Part shown: piece after piece, positions 1 to 8,566 of the stretch
Position numbering within the stretch: the first letter of the stretch is position 1
Layout: every line of letters begins with the position of its first letter
Assembly (NCBI GenBank): GCA_963835555.1
Contig: CAWIGC010000014.1
Coordinates: 1-64,000 of the forward strand
Direction of reading: 5' to 3'
From: Sulfopaludibacter sp963835555
Lineage (GTDB): Bacteria > Acidobacteriota > Terriglobia > Bryobacterales > Bryobacteraceae
DNA length: 64,000 bases
The notes under the pieces: generated by a model
What the model saw: the letters and a program-made list of their open reading frames with translations, nothing else
Database searches by the model: none
Told to the model about the DNA's origin: nothing
Translations under genes and position numbers: made by a program

Positions 1-2394
1 TATGCCTTCGGCGTCGGTGACGCCGCGGGAGTCGATCTTGCTTTCCGTTGTGCGCAGCAGGTCGATACCCGCGGAGTAGTGGCGCCGCACGGCATCGGCC
101 AGCGCCTCGCCGATTTCGGCCTGAAGCAAAGCCGGGTCCCGTGCGAAAGCCCGGTCCCAATGCGCCGTGGCCGCGGCGTAGTCCCGCTTATAATACTCGC
201 CCAGCCCGCGATAGAACAGTATGTACACCGAATCGATATCCGGAAGGCTGGCAAGGAACACGTCGTACTGTCCGCGGTAGAAGTAGGAGTTAAGTGCCGA
301 GTTATTGACTTTTACTTCCGGGTCGATCCGGCGCGCTAACTCACACTCCCGCACCGAATCGTCCAGCATACCGGCGAAGCGGTAGGCATATCCCAGTTCC
401 CAGTGCGCCTCGGCGCTGTTGGGATTGATCGCCAGCACTGCGCGCAGCAGCGGAACGGATTGCTCCACGCGGCCCGTATCGGTGAACAGATTGGCCATCC
501 AGATACGCGGTTCCAGCAGCGCCGGGTCCAGCGCCAGGGCTTTCTCATACGCGGCCTGCGCCTCGCCATACTGTTCCCGCCCGCCAAACTGCAAAGAAGC
601 ATTGGCCGAATAAGCGCGGCCCAGGTGCGCCCAGGTGAGGGCGTAATTCGGCTCCATCCGGGCGGATTCCCGAAGCACATGAATGGCGCTCAGGTAGTCG
701 TTCATGGCATAGAGGTCCACGCCGCGCAGGTACTGCTCGTAGGCCGATTGATCGATTCGCCCGGCCACCTGCACGTGACTGGCTTCAGCCGGCGAAAGAG
801 TCAGTTCCAGCCCCGAGATAATCTGCCGCGCCACCCGGTCTTCCACCGTGAGCAGCTTCTCATATTTAATGTCGATCGTGTCGCGCCAGATAATGCGGTC
901 GGCGCGGACGTCAATCAGTTGCGTGGTGATGCGCAGGTCGTCCCCGTCCTTGAGATATGCGCCCGTCAGCAGCGTGTTCACATTCAACTCGGCCGCCGCT
1001 TTGCGGGGGTCCACCGCGCGGTTGCGGTACGGCTCCACGGCCGAAGATGGCCTCAAGGTCAACGAACTCACGTACCCCAGCTTGGTGATGGCGGCATCGG
1101 CCAGCGAAAAGCCCAGGAAGTCCGTGGCCGGGTCGGGTTTTAGGTTGCGGAACGGCAGAATCGCCAGGCTGCGAACTCCCGCCGCGCCCGGCCTCGCAAA
1201 CCGGGTCCAGCCCAGGTATCCGGCGAGTGCCGCCACCACCAGGACCGGCGCCAGAATCAGCACCAGCCGCTTACGCCGTCTCGGCGGCCGGCCGAACTGC
1301 GCGCGGAACTCGCGGTCCCGTTTGATGTCCTTCAGGCTCGCCGACATATCGGACGCGCGGCATCGCGTTTCCGCGTCTTTGCGGAGTGCATGCGCCACCA
1401 CGGCGCACAGTTCCGCCGGCGTCTCCGGCGCGGTTCGCGAGAGTGGCTGTGGCTCCCCTTTCAGGATCTCGGCGATCACATCGCTGCTGGTGGCCCCTTC
1501 AAACGCCGGCCTCCCCGCCAGCATCTCGTAGAGCACCGCGCCCAGGCTGAAAACGTCCGTACCCTGGGCCGCGGGCAGGCCGCGAGCCTGTTCGGGCGAC
1601 ATGTACCGCGCGGTGCCCAGCACCACGCCCGGCAGGGTGGCCGAGAGAACTGCGCCGCCTTCGCGTTCTTCGCTTCCGGTTTCCCGGCTCAGCTTGGCGA
1701 TGCCGAAGTCCACGAGCTTTACCAGTCCGTCCTTGCGCAGGATGATGTTTTCCGGTTTGATGTCGCGATGCTCGATGCCCGCTGCGTGAGCCGCGGCCAG
1801 GCCCTCCGCCACCTGAATGGCGATATCCAGCGCCGCATCCACTCCCAACCGGCCGCCCGCCAGTTTCTCGCGCAGCGTGATGCCATCGATAAACTCGGAA
1901 ACGATGTAGTGCGACCCTTCCAACTGGCCCACCTCGTAAATCGTCAGAATGTTGGGATGGTTGAGCGCTGAAGCGGAACGCGCCTCCTGCTCGAAACGGC
2001 CCAGCGCGCGAGCGCTGTGAACCAGTCCCGGCGTCAGCGTCTTCAGCGCCACTTTGCGGGAAAGCCTGGTGTCTTCCGCCAGGTAGACCCGGCCCATGCC
2101 GCCGGAACCCAGCGTCGAAAGGATCCGGTAGTGGCCCACCAGCGCGCCTTCCACCATGGCGGCAGGCGCACGTCCGGCGCAAAAATCGCGCGCCGCCGCG
2201 TGCAGAGGCGCTTCGATGAAATCCGCGCTGCTTTCGGCGGACTGCAACAGCGAGTCCAGTTCCGCCCGCAGGCCGGCGTCGTCCGCGCAGGCCGTATCCA
2301 GGAAGGGGCCTCGCGCGTCCCGCGCCAGTTCCAGCGCCTGGTGAAAAAGTTCCTCCAGGCGTTTCCAACGTTCCGGGCTGGAGGGCGCGGCCAT
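1..2394 (-). CDS. Serine/threonine protein kinase with C-terminal TPR region (C-terminus beyond window edge)
   Basis: Membrane-anchored Hanks-type kinase. An N-terminal helical segment (about residues 1-80) is followed by the kinase domain (about 89-355) with the glycine loop LGSGGMGRVYLAE, VALK lysine, HRDIKPEN catalytic loop near 209 and a DFG near 229. One transmembrane helix lies near 375-395 after a basic stretch. A TolB/CsgG-like beginning (LAILPFRNL) and TPRs run from about 545 to the window edge. The ATG at 2394 lies 10 bp after the stop of the ECF sigma gene, so the two are probably one operon. Kinases of this layout beside ECF sigma factors are common in Solibacter-type acidobacteria. 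All catalytic motifs are present. Substrate unknown. Confidence 0.93.
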   Translation of the reverse strand, partial: MAAPSSPERWKRLEELFHQALELARDARGPFLDTACADDAGLRAELDSLLQSAESSADFIEAPLHAAARDFCAGRAPAAMVEGALVGHYRILSTLGSGGMGRVYLAEDTRLSRKVALKTLTPGLVHSARALGRFEQEARSASALNHPNILTIYEVGQLEGSHYIVSEFIDGITLREKLAGGRLGVDAALDIAIQVAEGLAAAHAAGIEHRDIKPENIILRKDGLVKLVDFGIAKLSRETGSEEREGGAVLSATLPGVVLGTARYMSPEQARGLPAAQGTDVFSLGAVLYEMLAGRPAFEGATSSDVIAEILKGEPQPLSRTAPETPAELCAVVAHALRKDAETRCRASDMSASLKDIKRDREFRAQFGRPPRRRKRLVLILAPVLVVAALAGYLGWTRFARPGAAGVRSLAILPFRNLKPDPATDFLGFSLADAAITKLGYVSSLTLRPSSAVEPYRNRAVDPRKAAAELNVNTLLTGAYLKDGDDLRITTQLIDVRADRIIWRDTIDIKYEKLLTVEDRVARQIISGLELTLSPAEASHVQVAGRIDQSAYEQYLRGVDLYAMNDYLSAIHVLRESARMEPNYALTWAHLGRAYSANASLQFGGREQYGEAQAAYEKALALDPALLEPRIWMANLFTDTGRVEQSVPLLRAVLAINPNSAEAHWELGYAYRFAGMLDDSVRECELARRIDPEVKVNNSALNSYFYRGQYDVFLASLPDIDSVYILFYRGLGEYYKRDYAAATAHWDRAFARDPALLQAEIGEALADAVRRHYSAGIDLLRTTESKIDSRGVTDAEGI

Positions 2395-2404
2395 ACTTGA
2401 AACC

Positions 2405-2968
2405 CTAACGGCTCGCCAGTTCGCGGTGCAACCAGGCCTTCGCCAGTTTCAATTCACGGTGCACCGTAGCGGGCGAAATGTGCAGCGCGGCGGCGGTCTC
2501 GTCATAGGTGAGACCGCCGAAAAACAGCAGCTCCACCACTTCGCTTTTCCGCTTGTCCTGCACCGCCAGCCGTTCCAGGGCATCGTCCAGTTCCAGAATA
2601 CCCGCCGGGGTCGAAGGCCCCACGATCAGCGCTTCGTCCAGGGTAATGGCCTGTACGCCGGCGCCGCGCTTTTGCCGGTTCTGCGCGCGCGCATGATCTA
2701 CCAGAATGTGGCGCAGCAGGCGCGCCGCCACGGCGAAGAAATGCACCCGGTTGTTGAAGTCCGGCTCGCTGTGCACCAGGCGCATGTAGGCTTCGTTCAC
2801 CAGGTCGGTGGCGCGCAGGGTGTGGTCCGGACGCTCGCTTGCCAGGCACCGCGCCGCCAGCGTGCGGAGTTGCTCGTAAACCAGCGGCATCAGTTGGTCG
2901 AGTGCCTGCTTGTTGCCCGCGCCCCACTGCTTCAAGAGCTGCGTCACCAGTTGCTGTTCCGGAGCCAT
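2405..2968 (-). CDS. ECF-subfamily RNA polymerase sigma factor (TIGR02999-like)
   Basis: A 187-residue sigma-70 family factor. Region 2 carries TDLVNEAYMRLV and a VHFFAVAARLLRHILVDHAR stretch. Region 4 carries LTYDETAAALHISPATVHRELKLAKAWL, a helix-turn-helix for the -35 element. The frame stays open upstream, but MAPEQQL at 2968 fits the family length; the longer form would overlap the LOG gene. It sits between LOG (31 bp upstream) and the Ser/Thr kinase (10 bp downstream). The kinase may control it by phosphorylation, since no zinc-finger anti-sigma gene is nearby; this is inference. Confidence 0.92.
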   Translation of the reverse strand: MAPEQQLVTQLLKQWGAGNKQALDQLMPLVYEQLRTLAARCLASERPDHTLRATDLVNEAYMRLVHSEPDFNNRVHFFAVAARLLRHILVDHARAQNRQKRGAGVQAITLDEALIVGPSTPAGILELDDALERLAVQDKRKSEVVELLFFGGLTYDETAAALHISPATVHRELKLAKAWLHRELASR

Positions 2969-2999
2969 CGGCTGTCTCACCAGTATCCCGCATTCCGCG

Positions 3000-3587
3000 C
3001 TATCGCAGCGCCGCGAAAGAGCGCGCGTCGGCCGGCCATTCCGGAGCGGACCGCAGCGCCGCAATCACTTCCCCCGGCTGCTCCGCCACCTGCCACATGG
3101 CCGCGTGCTTGGGATCCATGAAACGTTCTTCCACGCAGCGTTCGAGCAGCCGCAGGCACGCTTCATAAAAGCCGTTGACGTTGACCAGCACCACCGGCCC
3201 CCGGTACAGGCCCAGGCGCTTCCAGGTGATGGCCTCGAACAGTTCCTCCAGAGTTCCGCAGCCGCCCGGCAGCGCCACCACGGCATCGCTCAGTTCCAGC
3301 ATGGTGCGTTTACGCTCATGCATGTCGTCCACCAGGCGCAGTTCGGTGAGCGAACGGTGGCCCCACTCCAGGTCGTCCATAAAGCGCGGCAAAACGCCCG
3401 TGACCCTCCCGCCCGCATCTAAAGCCGCGGCCGCCAGCCGGCCCATCGAACCCAGCGAACTCCCCCCATACACGATGCCGATTCCCGCCTCCGCCAGCGC
3501 GCGTCCCAAATCCGCCGCGGCCTTCAGGTATACCGGCGGGGTTCGTTCGCTGGAAGCGCAATACACGCAAACCGTTTGAATTTTCAT
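3000..3587 (-). CDS. LOG family protein (TIGR00730, cytokinin riboside 5'-monophosphate phosphoribohydrolase-like)
   Basis: 195 residues with a Rossmann-like fold. The start reads KIQTVCVYCASSERTPP, followed by VYGGSSLGSMG (phosphate binding) and the diagnostic LPGGCGTLEELFEAITW motif (PGGxGTxxE). Family members cleave N6-modified adenosine monophosphates, or other nucleoside monophosphates, to base and ribose 5-phosphate in the cytoplasm; the substrate here cannot be told from sequence. It is the first gene of a minus-strand run with the ECF sigma factor and the kinase, and is divergent from the RNB nuclease gene with about 60 bp between them. Confidence 0.92.
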   Translation of the reverse strand: MKIQTVCVYCASSERTPPVYLKAAADLGRALAEAGIGIVYGGSSLGSMGRLAAAALDAGGRVTGVLPRFMDDLEWGHRSLTELRLVDDMHERKRTMLELSDAVVALPGGCGTLEELFEAITWKRLGLYRGPVVLVNVNGFYEACLRLLERCVEERFMDPKHAAMWQVAEQPGEVIAALRSAPEWPADARSFAALR

Positions 3588-3618
3588 GCCTGCTCTTAGC
3601 TTACGACGCTTGCCTGAA

Positions 3619-3645
3619 CGCGCCAGGGAAGCCTATCCTACGAAT
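3619..3645. repeat. Short interspersed motif GCCTATCCTACGAAT, copy 1
   Basis: The 15-base motif at 3631-3645 recurs exactly at 57314-57328. Both copies are preceded by CGCCAGG, but copy 2 has an extra segment and a hairpin between the two. Copy 1 ends two bases before the RNB gene start and holds the proposed -10 hexamer. Two copies could be chance plus a shared function, or a degenerate interspersed element. Confidence 0.45.
3634..3639 (+). promoter_or_regulatory. Candidate -10 hexamer TATCCT for leaderless RNB gene
   Basis: TATCCT ends 8 nt before the ATG at 3648, and no Shine-Dalgarno lies between. Transcription would start at or next to the start codon. No convincing -35 is visible. The same arrangement recurs upstream of several other genes in the window. 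Confidence 0.4.
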
Positions 3646-3647
3646 TC

Positions 3648-5096
3648 ATGATCCATGCCGACTACAATCTCGCCGCCGCTGCCCGGGAGGAAATGATCGA
3701 TCACGGCTTCGAGCCCGATTTTCCTCCCGACGCCGAACGGCAGCTCGCGGGCATCCACCTCACGCCGCACCCTGAGCTGCCCGACCTTACCGCCCTGCCG
3801 TGGTCTTCCATCGATAACGACGATTCGCGCGACCTCGACCAGATCGAATGGGCCGAACGCGTGCCCGGAGGCATCCGCGTGCTGGTGGCCGTGGCCGACG
3901 TGGATTCCGCCGTCCGCCAGGGCACCCCCATCGACCTTCATGCGCAGCGCGAGACCACCACCGTCTACACCGGCATTCGCACCTTTCCCATGCTGCCCGA
4001 GGAGCTTTCCACGGACCTGACCTCGCTGGGCGAGGACCAGGACCGCGCCGCCATCGTGATCGAAATGACGGTAGACGCCGCCGGCGGCATTCAAGGCGGA
4101 CGCGTCTACCCGGCGCTGGTGCGCAATCGCGCGCAACTCACCTACAGCGCCGTGGGCGCATGGCTGGAAGGCAAAGCCGGCCCGCCGCCCAAGGTCGCGG
4201 CTTCCGCCGATCTCGAGGCTCAACTGAAACTCCAGGACGAAGCCGCGCAGGCGTTGCGCGAAGCCCGCCACAAACTCGGCGCGCTCACCTTCGATCGCGC
4301 GGAGCTGCAGGCCACGGTGGTCAACGGACACGTGCAGGACGTGGGCGCGCGCGCCTCCAACCGCGCCGCGCACCTCATCGAAGATTTCATGATCGGCGCC
4401 AATGAAGTGATGGCGCGCACCCTGCGCGATGCCGGCGTATCGTCGATCCGCCGCGTGGTCAAGGCGCCGGAGCGCTGGAACCGCATGGTGGACCTTGCCC
4501 GCCAGCATGGCGAGACGCTGCCGCCGGACCCCGACTCCGGCGCGCTCAACGCTTTTCTGATGCGGCGCAAGCAGGCCGATCCGGACCACTACGCCGACGT
4601 CTCGCTCACGGTCCTGAAACTGATGGGCCCGGGCGAATACGTGCTCATGCGGCCGGGCGATGCGGAACAGGGACACTTCGGCTTGGCCGCGCACGATTAC
4701 ACCCATTCCACCGCGCCCAATCGCCGCTTTGCCGACCTGGTGACGCAGCGGCTGCTCAAAGCGCTCACCGCCAAAAACGCAGCCCCCTACGCCGATGCCG
4801 ACCTGGACGCCATCGCGCGCAATTGCACCCTGAAAGAGGACGCCGCCCGCAAAGTGCAGCGCGACATGAACAAGCGCCTGGCCGCGGTGGCGCTCCAGAA
4901 GCGCGTGGGCCAGCGGTTCGCCGCCGTCGTCACCGGCGTCACGCCCAAGGGCGTGTTCGTGCGCATCCTGGATCCGCCCGTGGAGGGCCGCGTCATGCAA
5001 GGCGAGCACGGGCTGGATGTGGGCGATCGCGTGCGCGTCACGTTGATCGGCGCCGACCCCAATCGCGGGTTCATCGATTTCCGGAGGGACGCATGA
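3648..5096 (+). CDS. RNB-domain ribonuclease (RNase II/R family)
   Basis: 482 residues. The RNB catalytic domain covers most of the protein. IDNDDSRDLDQIEWAE (about residues 46-61) supplies the clustered acidic residues that bind catalytic Mg2+ in RNase II/R. RETTTVYTG, FPMLPEELS and the HDYTHSTAPNRRFADLV block near residue 350 are typical RNB signatures. The C-terminus (VTGVTPKGVFVRI) looks like a short S1/OB domain. There are no N-terminal cold-shock domains, so it is smaller than RNase R. Predicted role: cytoplasmic 3'-5' exoribonuclease. It overlaps the next gene by ATGA, implying translational coupling. Confidence 0.93.
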   Translation: MIHADYNLAAAAREEMIDHGFEPDFPPDAERQLAGIHLTPHPELPDLTALPWSSIDNDDSRDLDQIEWAERVPGGIRVLVAVADVDSAVRQGTPIDLHAQRETTTVYTGIRTFPMLPEELSTDLTSLGEDQDRAAIVIEMTVDAAGGIQGGRVYPALVRNRAQLTYSAVGAWLEGKAGPPPKVAASADLEAQLKLQDEAAQALREARHKLGALTFDRAELQATVVNGHVQDVGARASNRAAHLIEDFMIGANEVMARTLRDAGVSSIRRVVKAPERWNRMVDLARQHGETLPPDPDSGALNAFLMRRKQADPDHYADVSLTVLKLMGPGEYVLMRPGDAEQGHFGLAAHDYTHSTAPNRRFADLVTQRLLKALTAKNAAPYADADLDAIARNCTLKEDAARKVQRDMNKRLAAVALQKRVGQRFAAVVTGVTPKGVFVRILDPPVEGRVMQGEHGLDVGDRVRVTLIGADPNRGFIDFRRDA

Positions 5097-5560
5097 GTCA
5101 AGAGCTGTTACGGCACACCGTGGCCACCCTGGCATACCGCGCCGGCAAGGCCCTGCGCGGCGCGCCGCCCGAGTTCGCCGGATACCGCGCCGATGCCACG
5201 GGCCGCACGCCGGTCCAGATTCTGGCCCACATGGGCGACCTGTTCGATTGGGCGATCTCCATCGCCAACGGCCGCCAGAAATGGCACAATTCCGAGCCGT
5301 TGCCATGGGACCGGGAAGTGGATCGCTTTTTCACCGCCCTCGAGGCGTTCGACGCGCGGCTGGCCGGTGGCGAGCCCTTGCACGCGACGCCCGCGAGGCT
5401 GTTCCAGGGCCCGGTCGCCGATGCCATCAATCACGTGGGCCAGATCGCCATGCTGCGGCGCATGGCCGGATGCGCCATGGGCGGCGAGAATTATTACGTC
5501 GCGGAGATCGCGGTGGGCCGCGTGGGACTGGAGCAGGCCGCGCCCAAGATCGCGTTCTGA
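5093..5560 (+). CDS. DinB-like four-helix protein
   Basis: 155 residues, starting at the ATG that overlaps the RNB stop by 4 bases. The ILAHMGDLFDWAIS segment and the later DAINHVGQIAMLRRMAG segment supply the spaced histidines expected of DinB/YfiT metal-binding four-helix bundles. Members include thiol-dependent transferases and many uncharacterised proteins. No signal peptide is seen, so it is probably cytoplasmic. Its tight coupling to the RNB nuclease suggests co-expression but not a defined function. Confidence 0.75.
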   Translation: MSQELLRHTVATLAYRAGKALRGAPPEFAGYRADATGRTPVQILAHMGDLFDWAISIANGRQKWHNSEPLPWDREVDRFFTALEAFDARLAGGEPLHATPARLFQGPVADAINHVGQIAMLRRMAGCAMGGENYYVAEIAVGRVGLEQAAPKIAF

Positions 5561-5566
5561 CCCTGG

Positions 5567-5572
5567 TATACT
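5567..5572 (+). promoter_or_regulatory. Candidate -10 hexamer TATACT for M61 peptidase gene
   Basis: TATACT, preceded by TGG, ends 9 nt before the ATG at 5582. There is no Shine-Dalgarno in between, which suggests a leaderless mRNA. No good -35 is seen. Confidence 0.45.
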
Positions 5573-5581
5573 GCCTTTCTC

Positions 5582-7600
5582 ATGCTTAAACTCTTCGCCC
5601 TCGCGTTGTGTGCGCTCCCGCTGTTGGCGCAGGAGCCGGTGCGGTATGAACTGAAATTTCCCAACGCCGTTCACCATGAGGCGGAGGTTCGCGCCACCTT
5701 CACCGGCGTGCGCCAGCCGGTGCTGGAAGTGCTGATGAGCCGCTCTTCGCCCGGCCGGTACGCGCTGCACGAATTCGCCAAAAACGTGTACCATTTTCAC
5801 GCTACAGATGGGCAGGGCAGGGAACTGGCGGTCACGCAGCCTTCGCCCTACCAGTGGAATGTCTCGGGCCATAAGGGAACCGTGGTGGTGGAGTACACCG
5901 TCTTCGGCGACCGCGCCGACGGCACCTATGACGGCATCGACCCCACGCACGCGCACCTCAATCTGCCGGCCACGGTGGTGTGGGCGCATGGCTTCGAAAA
6001 GACGCCGGTCTCTCTGCGCTTCGAACTTCCCGCGGGCAGCGGCTGGAAGGTCGCGACGCAACTGGCGCCGCAGCCCGACGGCGCCTGGACCGCGCCCAAT
6101 ATGGACCGCATGATGGATAGCCCGGTCGAAATCAGCAATCACTACCTGGCCGAATGGAAGGTGGGCGATGCGCAGTTCCGCATGGCCCTGCACCATCGCG
6201 GGACTGACGAGGAGGCCGCCGCCTTCGCCCGTTTATGCCAGGTAGTGGTGAGCGAGGAAGAGGGCGTCTTCGGCGCGTTTCCCAAATACGATAACGGCAA
6301 CTACACCTTCCTGCTGGACTATGTTCCCTACGCCAGCGGCGACGGCATGGAGCATCGCGACTCCACCGTAATCAGCGGCGCGCGCGATCTGAAGACCGGG
6401 GCGGCGCAGATGATCGGCACCGTGGCGCATGAGTTCTTCCACTCCTGGAATGTCAAACGCATCCGCCCGAAGACGCTCGAACCGTTCGATTTCGAGCGCG
6501 CCGACATGTCCGGCGAATTGTGGTTCGCCGAAGGCTTCACCAACTATTACGGGCCGCTCACGCTGAAGCGCGCGGGCCTTACCGATATCGACCGCTTCGC
6601 GCGCAGCATGGGCGGAGCCGTCAGCGCCGTGCTTACCGCGCCCGGGCGGCAGGTGTTCAACGTGGTGGACATGAGCCGCCGCGCGCCTTTCGTGGATGCC
6701 GCCACCGCCAACGACCCGGTCAACACCGCCAACACCTTTATCTCCTATTACACCTATGGACAGGCCTTGGCGCTGGGCATCGATCTTTCCATCCGCTCGC
6801 GCTTTCCCGGTAAAACGCTGGACGATTGGATGCGCGCCATGTGGCGCGAGCATCCCGATACGTCGAAGCCCTACACGCTCGACGACCTGCAGCAGACTCT
6901 GGGCGAAGTGACCAGCAGGGAATTCGCCGCCGATATTTTTCAGCGCCATATTTACGGGAAGGAGCCGATGGATTACGCCGGGCTGCTGGCGCGCGCCGGC
7001 CTGCTGCTGGAAAAGCGCACGGGCGTCGCGGCACGCAGCTACCTGGGTGCGCAGGGCGTACTTTGGAGCGAGCGCGGCATGGAGATCACCAGCCCTACGC
7101 AGAACGGCTCGCCCTTGTACGTGGCGGGCATCGATCGCGGCGACACAATCACCGATTGGGACCGCTCCGCGCCACGCACGCAGCGCGACCTGGACGCCCT
7201 GCTGGAACGCCACAAGCCCGGCGATACTATCCACCTGAAGCTGGACAGCCGCGGCGGCAAGAAGGAAGTGGACCTGGTGCTGGCGGAATCTCCGGCGCTG
7301 CAACTGGTGCCGTACGAACTCGCCGATAAGCAGCTCACGCCCGAAATGACGGCGTTCCGCGAGGCGTGGCTTTCGTCCAAAGCGGTTCATCCGCTGCCCC
7401 GGGTGGTGAAATACTGCCCCTTGTGCCGGCGCAGCCATCCTTTCGAATTCGACAATTGCCCGTACGACGGCACGGCACTGCGTATCACCGCGCTGAAGCC
7501 GGGCGAGGAGTATACGCCGGAGCCTCCGGCAGGCGGGCGGGGTGGCGCGTCGCCGGCTCCCACAGGTGGACGCGGCGGGCGTCGCGGCGGCGGTCTGTAA
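5582..7600 (+). CDS. M61-family metallopeptidase with PDZ domain and C-terminal zinc-ribbon/RG-rich tail
   Basis: 672 residues with a clear signal peptide (MLKLFALALCALPLLAQ). The M61 N-terminal beta domain is followed by the catalytic HEFFHSWNVKR near residue 283 and GELWFAEGFTNYYG about 35 residues later, which supplies the third zinc ligand. A PDZ-like segment lies about 485-575 (ITSPTQNGSPLYVAGIDRGD). The last 65 residues are odd: YCPLCRRSH and FDNCPYDGTAL form a four-cysteine zinc-ribbon-like module, followed by a Gly/Arg/Pro tail. Family members are aminopeptidases with a preference for N-terminal Gly/Ala. Probably periplasmic or exported. Confidence 0.92.
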   Translation: MLKLFALALCALPLLAQEPVRYELKFPNAVHHEAEVRATFTGVRQPVLEVLMSRSSPGRYALHEFAKNVYHFHATDGQGRELAVTQPSPYQWNVSGHKGTVVVEYTVFGDRADGTYDGIDPTHAHLNLPATVVWAHGFEKTPVSLRFELPAGSGWKVATQLAPQPDGAWTAPNMDRMMDSPVEISNHYLAEWKVGDAQFRMALHHRGTDEEAAAFARLCQVVVSEEEGVFGAFPKYDNGNYTFLLDYVPYASGDGMEHRDSTVISGARDLKTGAAQMIGTVAHEFFHSWNVKRIRPKTLEPFDFERADMSGELWFAEGFTNYYGPLTLKRAGLTDIDRFARSMGGAVSAVLTAPGRQVFNVVDMSRRAPFVDAATANDPVNTANTFISYYTYGQALALGIDLSIRSRFPGKTLDDWMRAMWREHPDTSKPYTLDDLQQTLGEVTSREFAADIFQRHIYGKEPMDYAGLLARAGLLLEKRTGVAARSYLGAQGVLWSERGMEITSPTQNGSPLYVAGIDRGDTITDWDRSAPRTQRDLDALLERHKPGDTIHLKLDSRGGKKEVDLVLAESPALQLVPYELADKQLTPEMTAFREAWLSSKAVHPLPRVVKYCPLCRRSHPFEFDNCPYDGTALRITALKPGEEYTPEPPAGGRGGASPAPTGGRGGRRGGGL

Positions 7601-7604
7601 CAAG

Positions 7605-8564
7605 ATGCCACTCTGGCTTAGCGAAGCGGACGTGCGGGCGTCCCTCACCATGCCCGCGGTGATGGATGCGATGGAAGCAGCCCTGGCGGCATTCTCTACC
7701 GGGCGCGTGGTACAGCCGGTGCGCACCGCCTTCGAACTGCGCGACCGCACATTTTTCGGTGTGATGCCGGCGTTCCTGGGAGAGCAGGCTATCCTGGGCG
7801 CCAAGCTGGTGTCGGTGGTTCCCGAAAATGCCGGGCGCGCGCTGCCCACGCACCAGGCTTCGATTTCCCTATTCGATCCCGATACCGGCGCGTTGATCGC
7901 CGTGATGGATGGACGGCTGATTACCGAAATGCGGACCGCGGCGGCGTCAGCTCTGAGCGTGAAGTACCTGGCGCGCCGGAGTTCTTCGGTACTGGCGATT
8001 CTGGGCTCGGGCGTGCAGGCGCGCAGTCACGTAGAGGCACTGCCGCTGGTGATTCCGTTCGAAGAGATGCGGGCGTGGAGTCCCAACGCGGAGCACCTGG
8101 CTGAATTCGCCGAAGAGACGGGCGTGCGGGCCGCGGTATCGGCGGAAGAGGCCGTGCGCGATGCCGACGTAGTGGTGGTGGCCACCAGTTCGGTCACACC
8201 CGCGATCGCCGACGCCTGGGTGAAGGGCGGTGCCCATGTGATCGCCATCGGAGCCTGCCGGCCGTCGCAGCGCGAGATCGATCCCGCGCTGGTGGCGCGC
8301 GCCCGCCTGGTGGTGGATTCGCGCGAGGCGGCGCTGCACGAATCGGGCGACATCGTGCAGACCATCCGGGAAGGCCGGATGACGGCCGCACACGTGGAAC
8401 TCGAACTGGGCGAACTGATTGCGGGTGCCAAAGCGGGGCGGCAATCGGAGAACGAGGTGACGCTGTTCAAATCGCTGGGACTGGCCGTGGAGGACCTGGC
8501 GACGGCGGCGCTGGCCTACCGCGCGGCGAGCGCCGCGGGGCGCGGGGTGCGTGTAGAGTTGTAG
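7605..8564 (+). CDS. Ornithine cyclodeaminase / mu-crystallin family protein
   Basis: 319 residues. I chose the ATG at 7605, 4 bp after the peptidase stop; the frame is open further upstream, but that overlaps the peptidase. MPLWLSEADVRASL is the typical N-terminus. The Rossmann segment SSVLAILGSGVQARSHVEAL near residue 127 binds NAD(P)H. ADVVVVATSSVTPAI and LHESGDIVQTIREG match the family. Possible activities are ornithine cyclodeamination, ketimine reduction or alanine dehydrogenase. It probably shares a transcript with the neighbours (4 bp and 2 bp gaps). Confidence 0.9.
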   Translation: MPLWLSEADVRASLTMPAVMDAMEAALAAFSTGRVVQPVRTAFELRDRTFFGVMPAFLGEQAILGAKLVSVVPENAGRALPTHQASISLFDPDTGALIAVMDGRLITEMRTAAASALSVKYLARRSSSVLAILGSGVQARSHVEALPLVIPFEEMRAWSPNAEHLAEFAEETGVRAAVSAEEAVRDADVVVVATSSVTPAIADAWVKGGAHVIAIGACRPSQREIDPALVARARLVVDSREAALHESGDIVQTIREGRMTAAHVELELGELIAGAKAGRQSENEVTLFKSLGLAVEDLATAALAYRAASAAGRGVRVEL

Positions 8565-8566
8565 GT

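Noticed and set aside
3633..5306. 557-codon open frame on the minus strand opposite the RNB nuclease
   Set aside because: It is the antisense of a gene with clear catalytic motifs. Its composition (His/Gly/Arg-rich) is typical of a shadow frame in GC-rich DNA.
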